DNA from: JANQOH01 sp965243325
Lineage (GTDB): Bacteria; Pseudomonadota; Alphaproteobacteria; UBA7887
Assembly (NCBI GenBank): GCA_965243325.1
Contig: CBDEUQ010000003.1
Coordinates: 310,001 to 374,000, forward strand
DNA: 64,000 bases
Direction: 5' to 3'
Shown: positions 18,601-28,000 of the stretch, in pieces
How positions within the stretch are numbered: the first letter of the stretch is position 1
How the letters are laid out: each line of letters starts with the position of its first letter
Translations under genes and position numbers: made by a program
The notes under the pieces: model-generated
What the model was told of the DNA's origin: nothing
Databases searched by the model: none
Seen by the model: the letters and a program-made list of their open reading frames with translations, nothing else

Positions 18601-18626
18601 TGGATTCCCGCCGGCGCGGGAATCCA
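18601..18626. repeat. REP-like palindromic hairpin
   Basis: Perfect 11-bp stem TGGATTCCCGC / GCGGGAATCCA around the loop CGGC. This sequence type recurs as intergenic repeats in many proteobacteria. No T-run follows. Confidence 0.7.
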
Positions 18627-18729
18627 CCGGCAGCAATTGCCGCATTGAAGGACGAAGGAGAAAGCAACTTCGTGAAGTCTTGCCACTTTCTGCCTTCTCC
18701 GAACACTAGCGCGCGGGAACGGTGATCCA

Positions 18730-19551
18730 TTGCGCCTGTGGGCGATTTCGGACCTCCACATTTCCCACCGGAGAAACCGGGAAGCGCTGAACGACATCCC
18801 GGCCCATCCCGATGACTGGCTGATCCTCGCCGGTGACGTGAGCGATGGCGCCCGCGGACTCGACCAGTGCTTCCGGCACTTGAGCACGAAGTTCCGGCAG
18901 ATCGTCTGGACTCCCGGCAATCACGAGTTGTGGTCGCATGCCGGCGCGGCCGGCGGGCTTCGCGGCGTCGCGCTCTACGAGCGGCTGGTCGACATTGCGC
19001 GCAGCTACGGCGTGCTCACTCCGGCGGACCCTTATCGGATATTCCCGCATCCCCGGGGGCCTCTCCTGATCGCGCCCCTGTTCCTGCTCTACGACTACAG
19101 CTTCCGGCCCTCGCACGTCTCCGCCGACGGAGTGATTCAATGGGCCTCCAACGCCAACTCGGTGTGCGCCGACGAGATCCTGCTCCACCCGGATCCCTTC
19201 CCGGATCGTGCGTCGTGGTGCGCCTCCCTCTGCCGGGAAGCGGCCGCCCGGCTCGCGTCGTGTCCGGAGGACATTCCGAAGGTGCTGATCAACCACTTTC
19301 CGCTCGAAGAGGAGCTGGCGGTGCTGCCCCGCATCCCGCGCTTCTCCCCCTGGTGCGGAACCCGGCTGACGCGAGGATGGCACCGGCGCTTCAACGCCTG
19401 CGCGGTGGTCTACGGGCACCTCCACATCCGGGGCACCGCCTGGCTGGACGGCGTCCCCTTCCAGGAAGTCTCCCTCGGCTATCCGAGCCAGTGGGAGGCC
19501 GAGCGCGGGATTGGCGCCTACCTGCAGGAAGTCGCCCTGGCGCTTCCTTGA
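18730..19551 (+). CDS. calcineurin-like metallophosphoesterase, possible phosphopantetheinyl hydrolase (PptH-like)
   Basis: 273 residues from a TTG start at 18730 (RLWAISDLHISH). All metal-binding motifs of the calcineurin fold are present: DLH, LAGDVSDG, TPGNHELW, NHFPLEEE and YGHLHIRG. It is 10 nt upstream of the Sfp-type phosphopantetheinyl transferase. In mycobacteria the same pair occurs as PptT and PptH (Rv2794c-Rv2795c), where the phosphoesterase removes the 4'-phosphopantetheine arm from carrier proteins. By that analogy this protein may reset holo-ACP to apo-ACP. The alternative is a general phosphodiesterase. The function is inferred from neighbourhood. Confidence 0.8.
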   Translation: MRLWAISDLHISHRRNREALNDIPAHPDDWLILAGDVSDGARGLDQCFRHLSTKFRQIVWTPGNHELWSHAGAAGGLRGVALYERLVDIARSYGVLTPADPYRIFPHPRGPLLIAPLFLLYDYSFRPSHVSADGVIQWASNANSVCADEILLHPDPFPDRASWCASLCREAAARLASCPEDIPKVLINHFPLEEELAVLPRIPRFSPWCGTRLTRGWHRRFNACAVVYGHLHIRGTAWLDGVPFQEVSLGYPSQWEAERGIGAYLQEVALALP

Positions 19552-19561
19552 TGTTTCGGAC

Positions 19562-20269
19562 ATGAGCGCCCCTGAGAACGAGTGGTGGACTCCCTGGCGC
19601 GAGATCGACGGCGCCGACGTTCTCCATGTCGACCTCGCGCCCGACCCCGAGCGCGAGGCTTTCGCGTTCGGTCTGCTCGATGACGAGGAGAAGGCGCGCT
19701 GGCGCCGCTTCGTGGTGGAACATGCCAGGCGCCAGTTCTCTCTCTGCCGCGGCGCGCTGCGGATTCACCTCTGCGAGCGCCTGGGCTGCTTCAACCACGA
19801 GCTCTCGTTCGGCTATCTCGAACACGGGAAGCCCTTCGCCAAGGCGCGGGGCACCCGGGCGCCCGTCGCGTTCAACGTCAGCCATAGCGGCCGACACGGC
19901 TTGATCGCGTTCTCGGAGCGTGACTGGCTCGGCGTCGACGTGGAGGAGCGCGTCCCAAAGTCCGATCTCGACGGTATCGGTGCCACGGTCTATGGCCGCT
20001 CCGAACGGGAGTTGCTCCGGACTGCGGTCGGAGCACGGAAGGTGCACCTGTTCTTTCGCCTGTGGAGCATGAAGGAGGCGCTGATCAAGGCTCTCGGCAC
20101 GGGATTCTCCCTGAATCCCTCGCGCTTCGAATTGCCTGGGCCGATGCTCCACGGCGTACGCTCCGGCGAGTTTCGATTCCCGCACGCCCCGGAGAACGCC
20201 TGGCGTCTGCACGACCTGGGCGAGCCTCGATTCGCGGCCGCCCTCGCCTGGCGCCTGCCCTGCCGCTGA
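19562..20269 (+). CDS. Sfp-type 4'-phosphopantetheinyl transferase
   Basis: 235 residues from the ATG at 19562. It shows the family motifs in order: SLCRGALRIHL, VAFNVSHSGRHGLIAFS, the Mg-binding LGVDVEER and FFRLWSMKEALIKALGTG. It transfers phosphopantetheine from coenzyme A to the active serine of carrier proteins. It should act on the discrete ACP 180 nt downstream and on the ACP domain of the large PKS. It follows the phosphoesterase by 10 nt, so attachment and possible removal of the arm are encoded together. Confidence 0.92.
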   Translation: MSAPENEWWTPWREIDGADVLHVDLAPDPEREAFAFGLLDDEEKARWRRFVVEHARRQFSLCRGALRIHLCERLGCFNHELSFGYLEHGKPFAKARGTRAPVAFNVSHSGRHGLIAFSERDWLGVDVEERVPKSDLDGIGATVYGRSERELLRTAVGARKVHLFFRLWSMKEALIKALGTGFSLNPSRFELPGPMLHGVRSGEFRFPHAPENAWRLHDLGEPRFAAALAWRLPCR

Positions 20270-20448
20270 ACAGTGCGCGCATCGATGCGGTGCCGCGCAC
20301 CGATCGTATCCTGCTCCTTGAAGGCACGGCTTTCTCTCCGGGACCCCGTGCGTGGACCGCATTTCCGCGATGTGGTACACACGCTACGGAATCAACGCTA
20401 ATCGAGAGCTACCCTCGTAGTTCAACCAACAGAGATAGAGACGGACTC

Positions 20449-20679
20449 ATGGCAACAACGGAAGACCGGCTCAAGCAGCTCATCAACGATCACCTCGACC
20501 TCGGTCGGGACCCGGATTTCGACGCTCCGTTCAACGAGGCGGGAGTGTCTTCTGTCGACGCGGTCGCGTTCTTCAAGGAGGTGAGCAAGGAGTTTGACCT
20601 CGCGTTCACCCCGGACGAGTTCGCCAAGTGCCCGACGCTGCGCGAGGTGGTCAACTACATCGATTCGCATAGCGCGTGA
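20449..20679 (+). CDS. discrete acyl carrier protein
   Basis: 76 residues, acidic, with a four-helix ACP pattern. The attachment-site motif is NEAGVSSVDAVAFFKEV, in which Ser35 aligns with the usual DSL serine; the Asp before it is replaced by Ser and the Leu after it by Val. The start ATG at 20449 is the first in frame with the fold. It lies between the PPTase and the hydrolase. The PKS ends in KS-AT without an ACP, so this protein may accept the chain in trans. Confidence 0.88.
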   Translation: MATTEDRLKQLINDHLDLGRDPDFDAPFNEAGVSSVDAVAFFKEVSKEFDLAFTPDEFAKCPTLREVVNYIDSHSA

Positions 20680-21031
20680 ACGGCACCGGCGTTGTATCGC
20701 GTCCGCGACATCCTTCGCCGGCAATCCTCATCGTCGTGATCCGCTCCCTGCCGAGGTGAGCGGATCCGATTCCGGCGATTTCCCCCGTTCCGGCCCCTTC
20801 CCGGACGCCGCCATCACAGGAACAAGCCTCCGCTAGCCGCATTGTTTCACCAATTTTCGGAAGCTTCGGGCGTCAATAGGCCGTGATGGTGGGTCGCACG
20901 GACCGAGAGACGCCGAAGGCGTAGCCGACACTGCGTCGACGCGGCTCGAGGGAGTACGGCCCGCTGGCGCTCGCGAAAGGCGTCCACGCAGGAAACGGGT
21001 GAAACACTGCGGCGAGGGGCCGGACCCCGAC
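20680..21031. other. 352-nt gap between ACP and hydrolase
   Basis: No gene seen. It contains a terminator-like hairpin at 20738-20766. A GTG at 20999 preceded by AGGAAAC could extend the hydrolase upstream by 11 residues. Confidence 0.5.
20738..20766 (+). terminator. hairpin after the ACP gene
   Basis: Perfect 9-bp stem GATCCGCTC / GAGCGGATC with an 11-nt loop, 58 nt after the ACP stop. No T-run follows, so termination is uncertain. Confidence 0.45.
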
Positions 21032-21931
21032 ATGAGCGTCGAGACAGCGTGGGAGATCCCTGAGCCGATATCGGTCCATGAAGTTCGTCTCGATGACGAA
21101 TCGATAACGACCGTACGTCAGCACGGAAACCCTTCGGGTCCGCGGCTCGTTCTGAGCCACGGCAACGGTCTCGCGATCGACCTCTACTATCCGTTCTGGT
21201 CGCTTCTCGCCGACGACTTCGAGCTGATGGTCTACGACCTCAGGAACCACGGCTGGAACCCGGTGGGACAGCGGCGGGAGCACAACATCCCGACGCTGAT
21301 CCACGATCACGACCTCGTCCTCGAGAGCATCGACCGGCGCTACGGCGGCAAGCCGACCGTCGGGGTCTATCACTCCCTGTCGACGCTCGTGACGATCCTC
21401 GCAGATACCCGGCCGTATTCGGCGCTGGTCCTGTTCGACCCGCCGTTGTGCAAGCCCACCGCCAACGAGACCGAGTTCGATGAAGCCGCGGAACGCGGCG
21501 CCGCGATGACCAAGCGGCGAGGCTACCGCTTCAAGAGCGAAGAGCAGTTCACCGAGCTGCTCGGCTACCAGCCGCAATTCGCCCGCGTCCTGCCCGGGGT
21601 CCGGGAGCTCATGAGCGCAACGACTCTGCGCAGGTCGGCCGACGACCAGACGCTCGAGCTTCGCTGCCCGCGCGAGTACGAGGCCCAGATCATGGAGTAC
21701 GTCAGGGGCTTCGCTCCCTTGCTCGACCTGAACCTGCTGAACCGTCCGACCAAGATCATCGGCGCCGATCCCACCGTGCCCTTCGCCTATCTGCCCACCT
21801 TCAACCTCAGCCATATCCTGAGCGTGGACTACGACTTCCTGCCCGACGCGACTCACTTCCTGCAACTCGAGCAACCCGAGGCGTGCGTCGCTCTCATGCG
21901 CGAATTCCTGGACAGCATCGGGCTGGGTTGA
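21032..21931 (+). CDS. alpha/beta-fold hydrolase, possible trans-acting chain release enzyme
   Basis: 299 residues from the ATG at 21032 (a GTG at 20999 is the alternative). The oxyanion-hole motif is LSHGNGL. The nucleophile elbow is VGVYHSLST, with Ser115 at the usual place but the following G-x-S-x-G glycine replaced by Ser. The catalytic His is probably His275 (PDATHFLQ). Between the strands lies a lid region (residues ~150-210). It converges on the PKS gene and is in the ACP/PPTase group, so a thioesterase-like release or acyl-transfer role is plausible. The substrate is unknown. Confidence 0.78.
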   Translation: MSVETAWEIPEPISVHEVRLDDESITTVRQHGNPSGPRLVLSHGNGLAIDLYYPFWSLLADDFELMVYDLRNHGWNPVGQRREHNIPTLIHDHDLVLESIDRRYGGKPTVGVYHSLSTLVTILADTRPYSALVLFDPPLCKPTANETEFDEAAERGAAMTKRRGYRFKSEEQFTELLGYQPQFARVLPGVRELMSATTLRRSADDQTLELRCPREYEAQIMEYVRGFAPLLDLNLLNRPTKIIGADPTVPFAYLPTFNLSHILSVDYDFLPDATHFLQLEQPEACVALMREFLDSIGLG

Positions 21932-21947
21932 GAGAGTGCGGCTTGCC

Positions 21948-21981
21948 GCCGGCGCAGGGCGCAGCCCGCCCGTGCGCCGGC
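21948..21981. terminator. hairpin between convergent hydrolase and PKS genes
   Basis: Perfect 9-bp stem GCCGGCGCA / TGCGCCGGC with a 16-nt loop, in the 92-nt gap between two convergent stops. GC-rich and without a T-run. Confidence 0.45.
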
Positions 21982-22023
21982 AATCCGGCCTCCGGCCGTG
22001 CGGCCCGTCCCGCCGCGAGGCGG

Positions 22024-25000
22024 CTACCCCGGCTTGGTATCGATCCAGAACCTCCGGCGCTGGAAGGGGTAGCCGGGCAGTGAGATGCGGCGTCGGGCCT
22101 CGCCCGCGAAGAGCCCTTCGAAGCGCAGGGGGATCCCGGCCTCGAAGGCTTGCGCGGCGGCGGCCGCGAAGCCGACATCGTCCGCCGCGGCTTGCGCGGC
22201 GGGTCGGCGGAGGCTCGCGATGACGGCCGGCGCGCCGCGTCCGGCGGCACGAGGCCAGGCGTCCCGTATCGCCGGGCCGAGTGCCGCGTCCGGACCGATC
22301 TCCACGACCGCATCGACCTCAAGCTCCGCCAGCGCGGCCACGACGGCTCCCAGGTCGAAGGGTTCGACGGCCTGCCCTTGCCAGTGGTCGCCTTCCAGGG
22401 CATCGCCGGGCCGCGACGTCGCTCCCGTCGTGCCGCTCACGAACGTTGCCGCGGCCGGGGAAATCGCAACGCCGGCGAGCGTTTCCTGCACGCCCGACTG
22501 CGCGCCCACCTGCGGCAGGGCTCCGAGCAAGCGTCCCCGCGCCACCGCCAGGCGCAAGCCGTCTTCGAGATCGAGCATGCCGGCAACCTGTGCCGCCGCT
22601 ATCTCGCCGGGGCCCTGACCGGACACGACGCCGGGTCGCACCCCGACACTGGACCACAGGGCGGCAAGCGCGCATTCCAGCGCATAGATCGCCGGCTGCA
22701 TCCAGGCGGGATCGTGGAGAACGGCGTCGCTTCCCGCGCGCCCGAACATCGCCTCGAGCAGCGAGGCGCCTTCGAGCTCCCGAAACGCCGCCTCGCAGCG
22801 ATCCAGCACGGCCCGGGCGACCGGCTCGCTCCCGTGGAGAGTCTCGCCCATCCCCGCCCACCGGCCGAGGTCGTCGGCGAAGGCGAATGCAATCCTTGCC
22901 GGGGCCTCGGCCGCCGGGCCTTCGTCCGCCGCTCGCAGCGACGACAGGCCCTCGCGCAAGTGTTGCGCATCCCGGAACACCACGCCCGCCCGGTGGCCGA
23001 AATGGCTCCGGCCCACGCTCGCGGTCCATGCCATGTCGGAGAGCTCCGGAGCGAGGTCTCCCCCTTGCGCGGAGGGCGCGGCGGCCCGCTCGTCGAGCCA
23101 TGTCACATAGCGTGCCGCCAGCTCGCGGAGCGCCTCATCGGACTTGCCCGAGAGCGGCAGAAGGAGAGCCGGGCGCGCGGCGAGCGCCTCGTGGGGCACC
23201 GGATCCTCGATCGACTCTCCTGCCGTCGCCGGCGACGGCACGGCGACGGCGACCGGCCGTGCGGCTCCGGCGGGCGCCATCGTGCCCGCGGCAGCGACGC
23301 CGGAGCCGTCCGACCCGCCGTATCCCTCGACCACCAGGTGCGCGTTCGCTCCGGAGATTCCGAACGCGCTGATACCGGCGCGGGGCGGCCGATCGGGAAC
23401 GAGGGGCCACTGCGTCGGTCGAGAGGCCACTCGCGCGGGCAGCTCGTCCCACTCGATCAGCGGGCTCGGATTACGGAACTCCGGATGCGGCGGAATCATC
23501 CTCTCCTGCATGGCCAGCGCGACCTTTATCAGCCCCGCGACTCCCGCCGCCGACTCCGGGTGCCCGATGTTCGGCTTGAACGAGCCGATCAGGAGCGGGC
23601 GCTCCGCGGCGCGTCCCCTGCCGTACACCGCCGTCGCCGCGCGCACCTCGATGGGATCGCCCATCGCCGAACCCGTCCCGTGCGCCTCCAGGTAGTCCAC
23701 TTCGGAAGGCGCAATCCCCGCCCGGGACAACGCCTCCTCGATGACCCGCTCCTGGGCTGGACCGTTCGGCACGGTGAGTCCCGCGCTCGCCCCGCTCTGA
23801 TTCACCGCCGAGCCGCGGATCACCGCCCAGATCCGGTCGCCGTCGCGCTGCGCGTCGGCGAGCCGCTTCAGAACCACCATTCCGCAGCCCTCGCCCCGCA
23901 CGAAGCCGTCCGCACCCGCATCGAAGGGCCGGCAGCGACCGCTCGCGGACAGCAGCCCCAGCTCCGCCATGAACTTCGTCACTCCGGGAGACAGGACCAC
24001 GTGCACGCCGCCGCCCAGCGCCACGTCCACCTCGCCCCGCTCGAGGCCCACGACGGCATGGTGGAGTGCGGCCAGAGACGATGCGCAGGTCATGTCGAGC
24101 GCCATCGCCGGTCCCGACAGTCCCAGCGCAAAGGCCACCCGTCCGACCGCGACGCTTCCCGCGGTGCCGAGATAGCCGACTTCCCCGCCGCCCTGCGCGA
24201 TCACGTCCCGGTACTCGCTCCCGCCCAGTCCCGCGTACACCCCGGCGCGACCACCCCTCAGGGTGCCGGGATCGATGCCCGCGTCCTCGAGCGCCTGCCA
24301 GGTCGTCTCCAGCAGCAGCCGCTGGCGCGGGTCCATCGTCCGTGCCTCGATGGGCCGAATACCGAAGAATCGTGCATCGAAGCGGTCGATCCCCTCGATG
24401 AAGGCGCCGTGCTGATACGCGCCTTCCCCGGCCGCGGAGTCAGCCGACACGCCATCCCCGCCGATCGGGTCCGGACGCCCCTCCGTCACTGCGCAGCGCC
24501 CCTCCTCGAGCAACTTCCGGAAGGCGTCGAGATCCGGCGCGCCGGGGAAACGGCACGCCATGCCGACGATGGCAATGCCGTCTTCGACCGGCCTCGGCGC
24601 CGGGCGGGAAAGCGGCTCGGGCAGGGTCTGCGGGGCCGGCTCCGCTTCGACCTCGCCCAGCTCCTCGACCAGGTGCCGGGCCAGCGAAGCGATGTCCGGG
24701 TAATCGAACACCACCGTGTTGGACGCGGTGTACTCCCCCGCGAAGGCCCGATTCAACCGGTTCCTCAGCTCGACCGCCATGAGCGAGTCCATGCCGAGGT
24801 CGAAGAACCCGACGGAAGGGTCCGGCGTCGACGGCAGGCGGAGCACGGCCTGCACCTCCCCCTGCAGGAACGAAACCAGGAGGCTGCCGCGCTCCGACGC
24901 CGGCGTCTCCCGCAGCCGGGTCAGCACGTCGGCCGAAGAGGTCGAGCGGCCCTCGTCGGACTCCGCGTCCGCCGAGAGGAGGTCTTCCAGGAAGGGGGGA

Positions 25001-28000
25001 CGTTCCTCCACCGCCTCCTCGAAGACGGTCCAGTCCATCGACATCACCACCGAGGTCGCGACATCCTGGCGCACCAGCCGCTCCATCGCCTTCAGGCCCT
25101 GCTGGGGCGTGAACCAGCGGCCACCCAGCGCCGAGCGCTGCCTTTCGATCCGGTCCTTCTGCTCGGCCGCCTCGCCGATCTCGGACCATGCTCCCCATGC
25201 AATTGCCTGGCCCGGGAGCCCCATCGCGCGGCGGTGGCCGGCGAGCTGATCGAGGAAGGCGTTGGCCGCGGCGTGATTCGCCTGTCCGGGATTGCCCATG
25301 ACCCCGACGCGGCTCGAGAAGAGAATGAAAAAGTCGAGGTCGCGATGCTCGGTCGCGCGGTGCAGGTGCCAGGCCGCCAGGATCTTCGGCCAGAGGACCT
25401 GCTCGAACCGCGCCCAGTTCTGGTTGGTGAGCGCGCCGTCGGACAGCACGCCCACGCTGTGAATCACCCCCGCCAGGGGCGGCAGGTCCCGGTCGATGCG
25501 GTCGAGCATCCCATCGATTGCCGAGGCGTCCGTAACGTCCGCCAGCTCCACGACGAGATTCACCCCGCGCTCGCGGAGCGTGCGGATCGTCTCCTCGGCC
25601 TCCCCGCTCGGCTCCCGGCGTCCGTTGAGCACGATCGTCCCGGCCCCGTGGTCGGCAAGCCAGACCGCCACCGCGCACCCGATTCCGCCCAGCCCGCCGG
25701 TCACCAGATAGGTCCGATCCGGCCGCAGGCGGCCTTCCGCCAGCGGCGACGCGGTCACGACGATCTTTCCGATGTGCCGGGCGGATCGCATGAATCGCAA
25801 GGCGGACCCCGCTTCGCAGAGCGGCCATCGGCTGTGCGCGATCGGCTTCAACTCCCCCGCCGCCAGTCGCGCCACGATGTCGCTCAGGACTCTTCCGACC
25901 CACGCCGGATCGGTCTTCTTGAGAACATCGAGCTCCAGGATGTCGTAGGCGACGTCGGGACGGAGCGCGGCCATCTCCTCCTCGCTCAGGATGTCCCGTC
26001 GGGCCAGCTCCACAAATCGCCCGCCCTGACGGAGGCAGGACAGGCTCGCGTCGATGAATCCCTCGCTGGTCAGGCTGTTGAGGACGATATCCACCCCCTC
26101 TCCACCCGTGGCTTCGAGGATCCGGCCGGCGAACTCCGTGCTGCGGCTGTCGTAGAGCCGGCTCACGCCGAGCGACCGGAGATAGGCCTGCTTGGGGGCG
26201 CTCGCGGTGGCGAAGACTTCCGCACCCGCGGCCTGCACCAACTGGATCGCGGCGAGGCCCACCCCGCCGGCAGCGGCGTGGATGAGCACGCGCTCTCCGG
26301 CCTCGAGCCCCGAGAGCTCGAACGAGAGCGCCGCCGACACGAAGGCGCTCGGCACCGTGGCCAGCTCGCTCACCGAGTAGCCCTCCGGCGCGGGCACCAC
26401 GAGCTCCTCCCTCGTGATCATCTGCGGCCCGAACGCGCCGAAGCCCAGTCCGACCACCCGGTCGCCGACCGAGACGCCACGCACATCGGCCCCCGTCTCA
26501 AGAATACGGCCGCACATCTCCCGGCCAAGCAGCCCTTCCCGGATGAACCCGAGCGACCGGAACACGTCCCAGAAGTTGAGTCCGGCCGCGTCCACGCGCA
26601 CGCGCACCTCCTGCGCTTCGAGGGCACGCGCCGGGAGCGGCTGCACCGACGGGCGATCGAAGGTGCCGCCCTGGTCCGGAGCCAGCACCCAGTCCGCCTG
26701 CTCGGGCAGGACCAACCGTCCCCGTCCGTCGCCGGCCCGAACGAGCCGCGCCGCCTGACGGCGTCCCCTTCGGAATGCGATGTGGCTCTCGGAGTCGGGA
26801 TACAGCATTTCGTTGACAAGATCGGGCGCCGGCGCCCTTGACGCCGGATCCAGGTCGATCATCCTCGGACGCAGGTGGGCCGCTTCCCGATCCACGGCCT
26901 TGCCGAATCCCCACAGCACCGCGCCGGCGAGCGACCCGCCGTGCTCGCGTTCCAGGACCTGCGCCCCGCGGGTCAGGAACCACACTCCCTTCTCCGGCGT
27001 CCGATCCGAATCGGACACCCCCTGGACCAGGGCCAGCGCGCTCGTCCCCGCGAGCCGAACGTCCTCCATGACCTCCCTGGTGGTCGCCGCCGCGCCATGG
27101 CCGTCCAGCCCCACGCAATGCACGACGCCGTGGAAGGGGAGTTCCCGGGGCAGTCCTTCCACGAGCGCTCGCCACGAGTCCCGCTGATCCGCGTCCACCG
27201 GCGTGTTGAAGACGCCCGGGCCGGAGGCGAGCGGCTTCTCGTCTCCGGGAAGGGTGGCGCCGGCCAGGACGACGGCCTGGTTTCGCGCCGCCAGCCGCTC
27301 GGCGAGATCCGCGGCCACGCCTTCCTCGTCCGCCGCCAGGATCCAGGAACCCGAAAGCTCCCGCACCTCCGCCGGTCCCTTCGCCACGATCACGCCCTTG
27401 TCCATCGTCTCGGGCGGATCGGACTCGTCCACTCCGAGCACTTCCACTGCCTCGAATCCGGAGTTGCCGAGCGCCCGCCGCCACACTGCGGGGCTGGCCA
27501 GCGCATGATGAGGACGGAAGTCGTCGGCAAAGCGCCACCAGCCGTCGAGCTGCCCGAAGGTCAGATCCATCCAGCCCAGACCGCGAAGGTTCTCGAGCGC
27601 GACCAGGTGTCCCGATGGGGCAAGCAGCCTGCTGCAGTGCTCCAGGGTTTCCTCCAGATAGCGCGTCGCGTGCAGCACGTTGGACGCTATGGCCAGGTCG
27701 TAGCCGTGGAGGTCGAAGCCCTGCTCGAGGGGATCCTTCTCGATATCGAGCGGGCGGTACTCGATGCATCCCCCGCCGTCTCCGAAGCGCGCCTCCGCTT
27801 CCGAGAAGAAGCCCGCCGAGATGTCGGTGTACATGTAGTCGAAGCGCCCTTCGGGCAACTCCGGCAACACGGCCGCGGTCGCGGATCCCGTGCCCGCTCC
27901 GATCTCGACCACCCGGAGCCGCCGTCCCGGCGGGAGCGCGTCCACGAGCGTGCGGACCGCCTCGCTCAGCATCTGGTTCGCCGCTCGCGCCACCGGCGCC

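Larger units (their letters stand above)
18127..18729. other. 603-nt gap with IS remnant and REP-like hairpin
   Basis: No intact gene. It contains an IS256-type transposase C-terminal stump (18290-18421), a palindromic hairpin (18601-18626), and close to the next gene a small inverted repeat ACTTCGTGAAGT at 18667-18678 that might be an operator. Confidence 0.6.

Noticed and set aside
22150..26841. Very long open frame (1,563 codons) on the plus strand opposite the PKS
   Set aside because: It is an antisense shadow of the high-GC PKS gene; its translation is Arg/Pro/His-rich without motifs, while the minus strand shows complete PKS domains.
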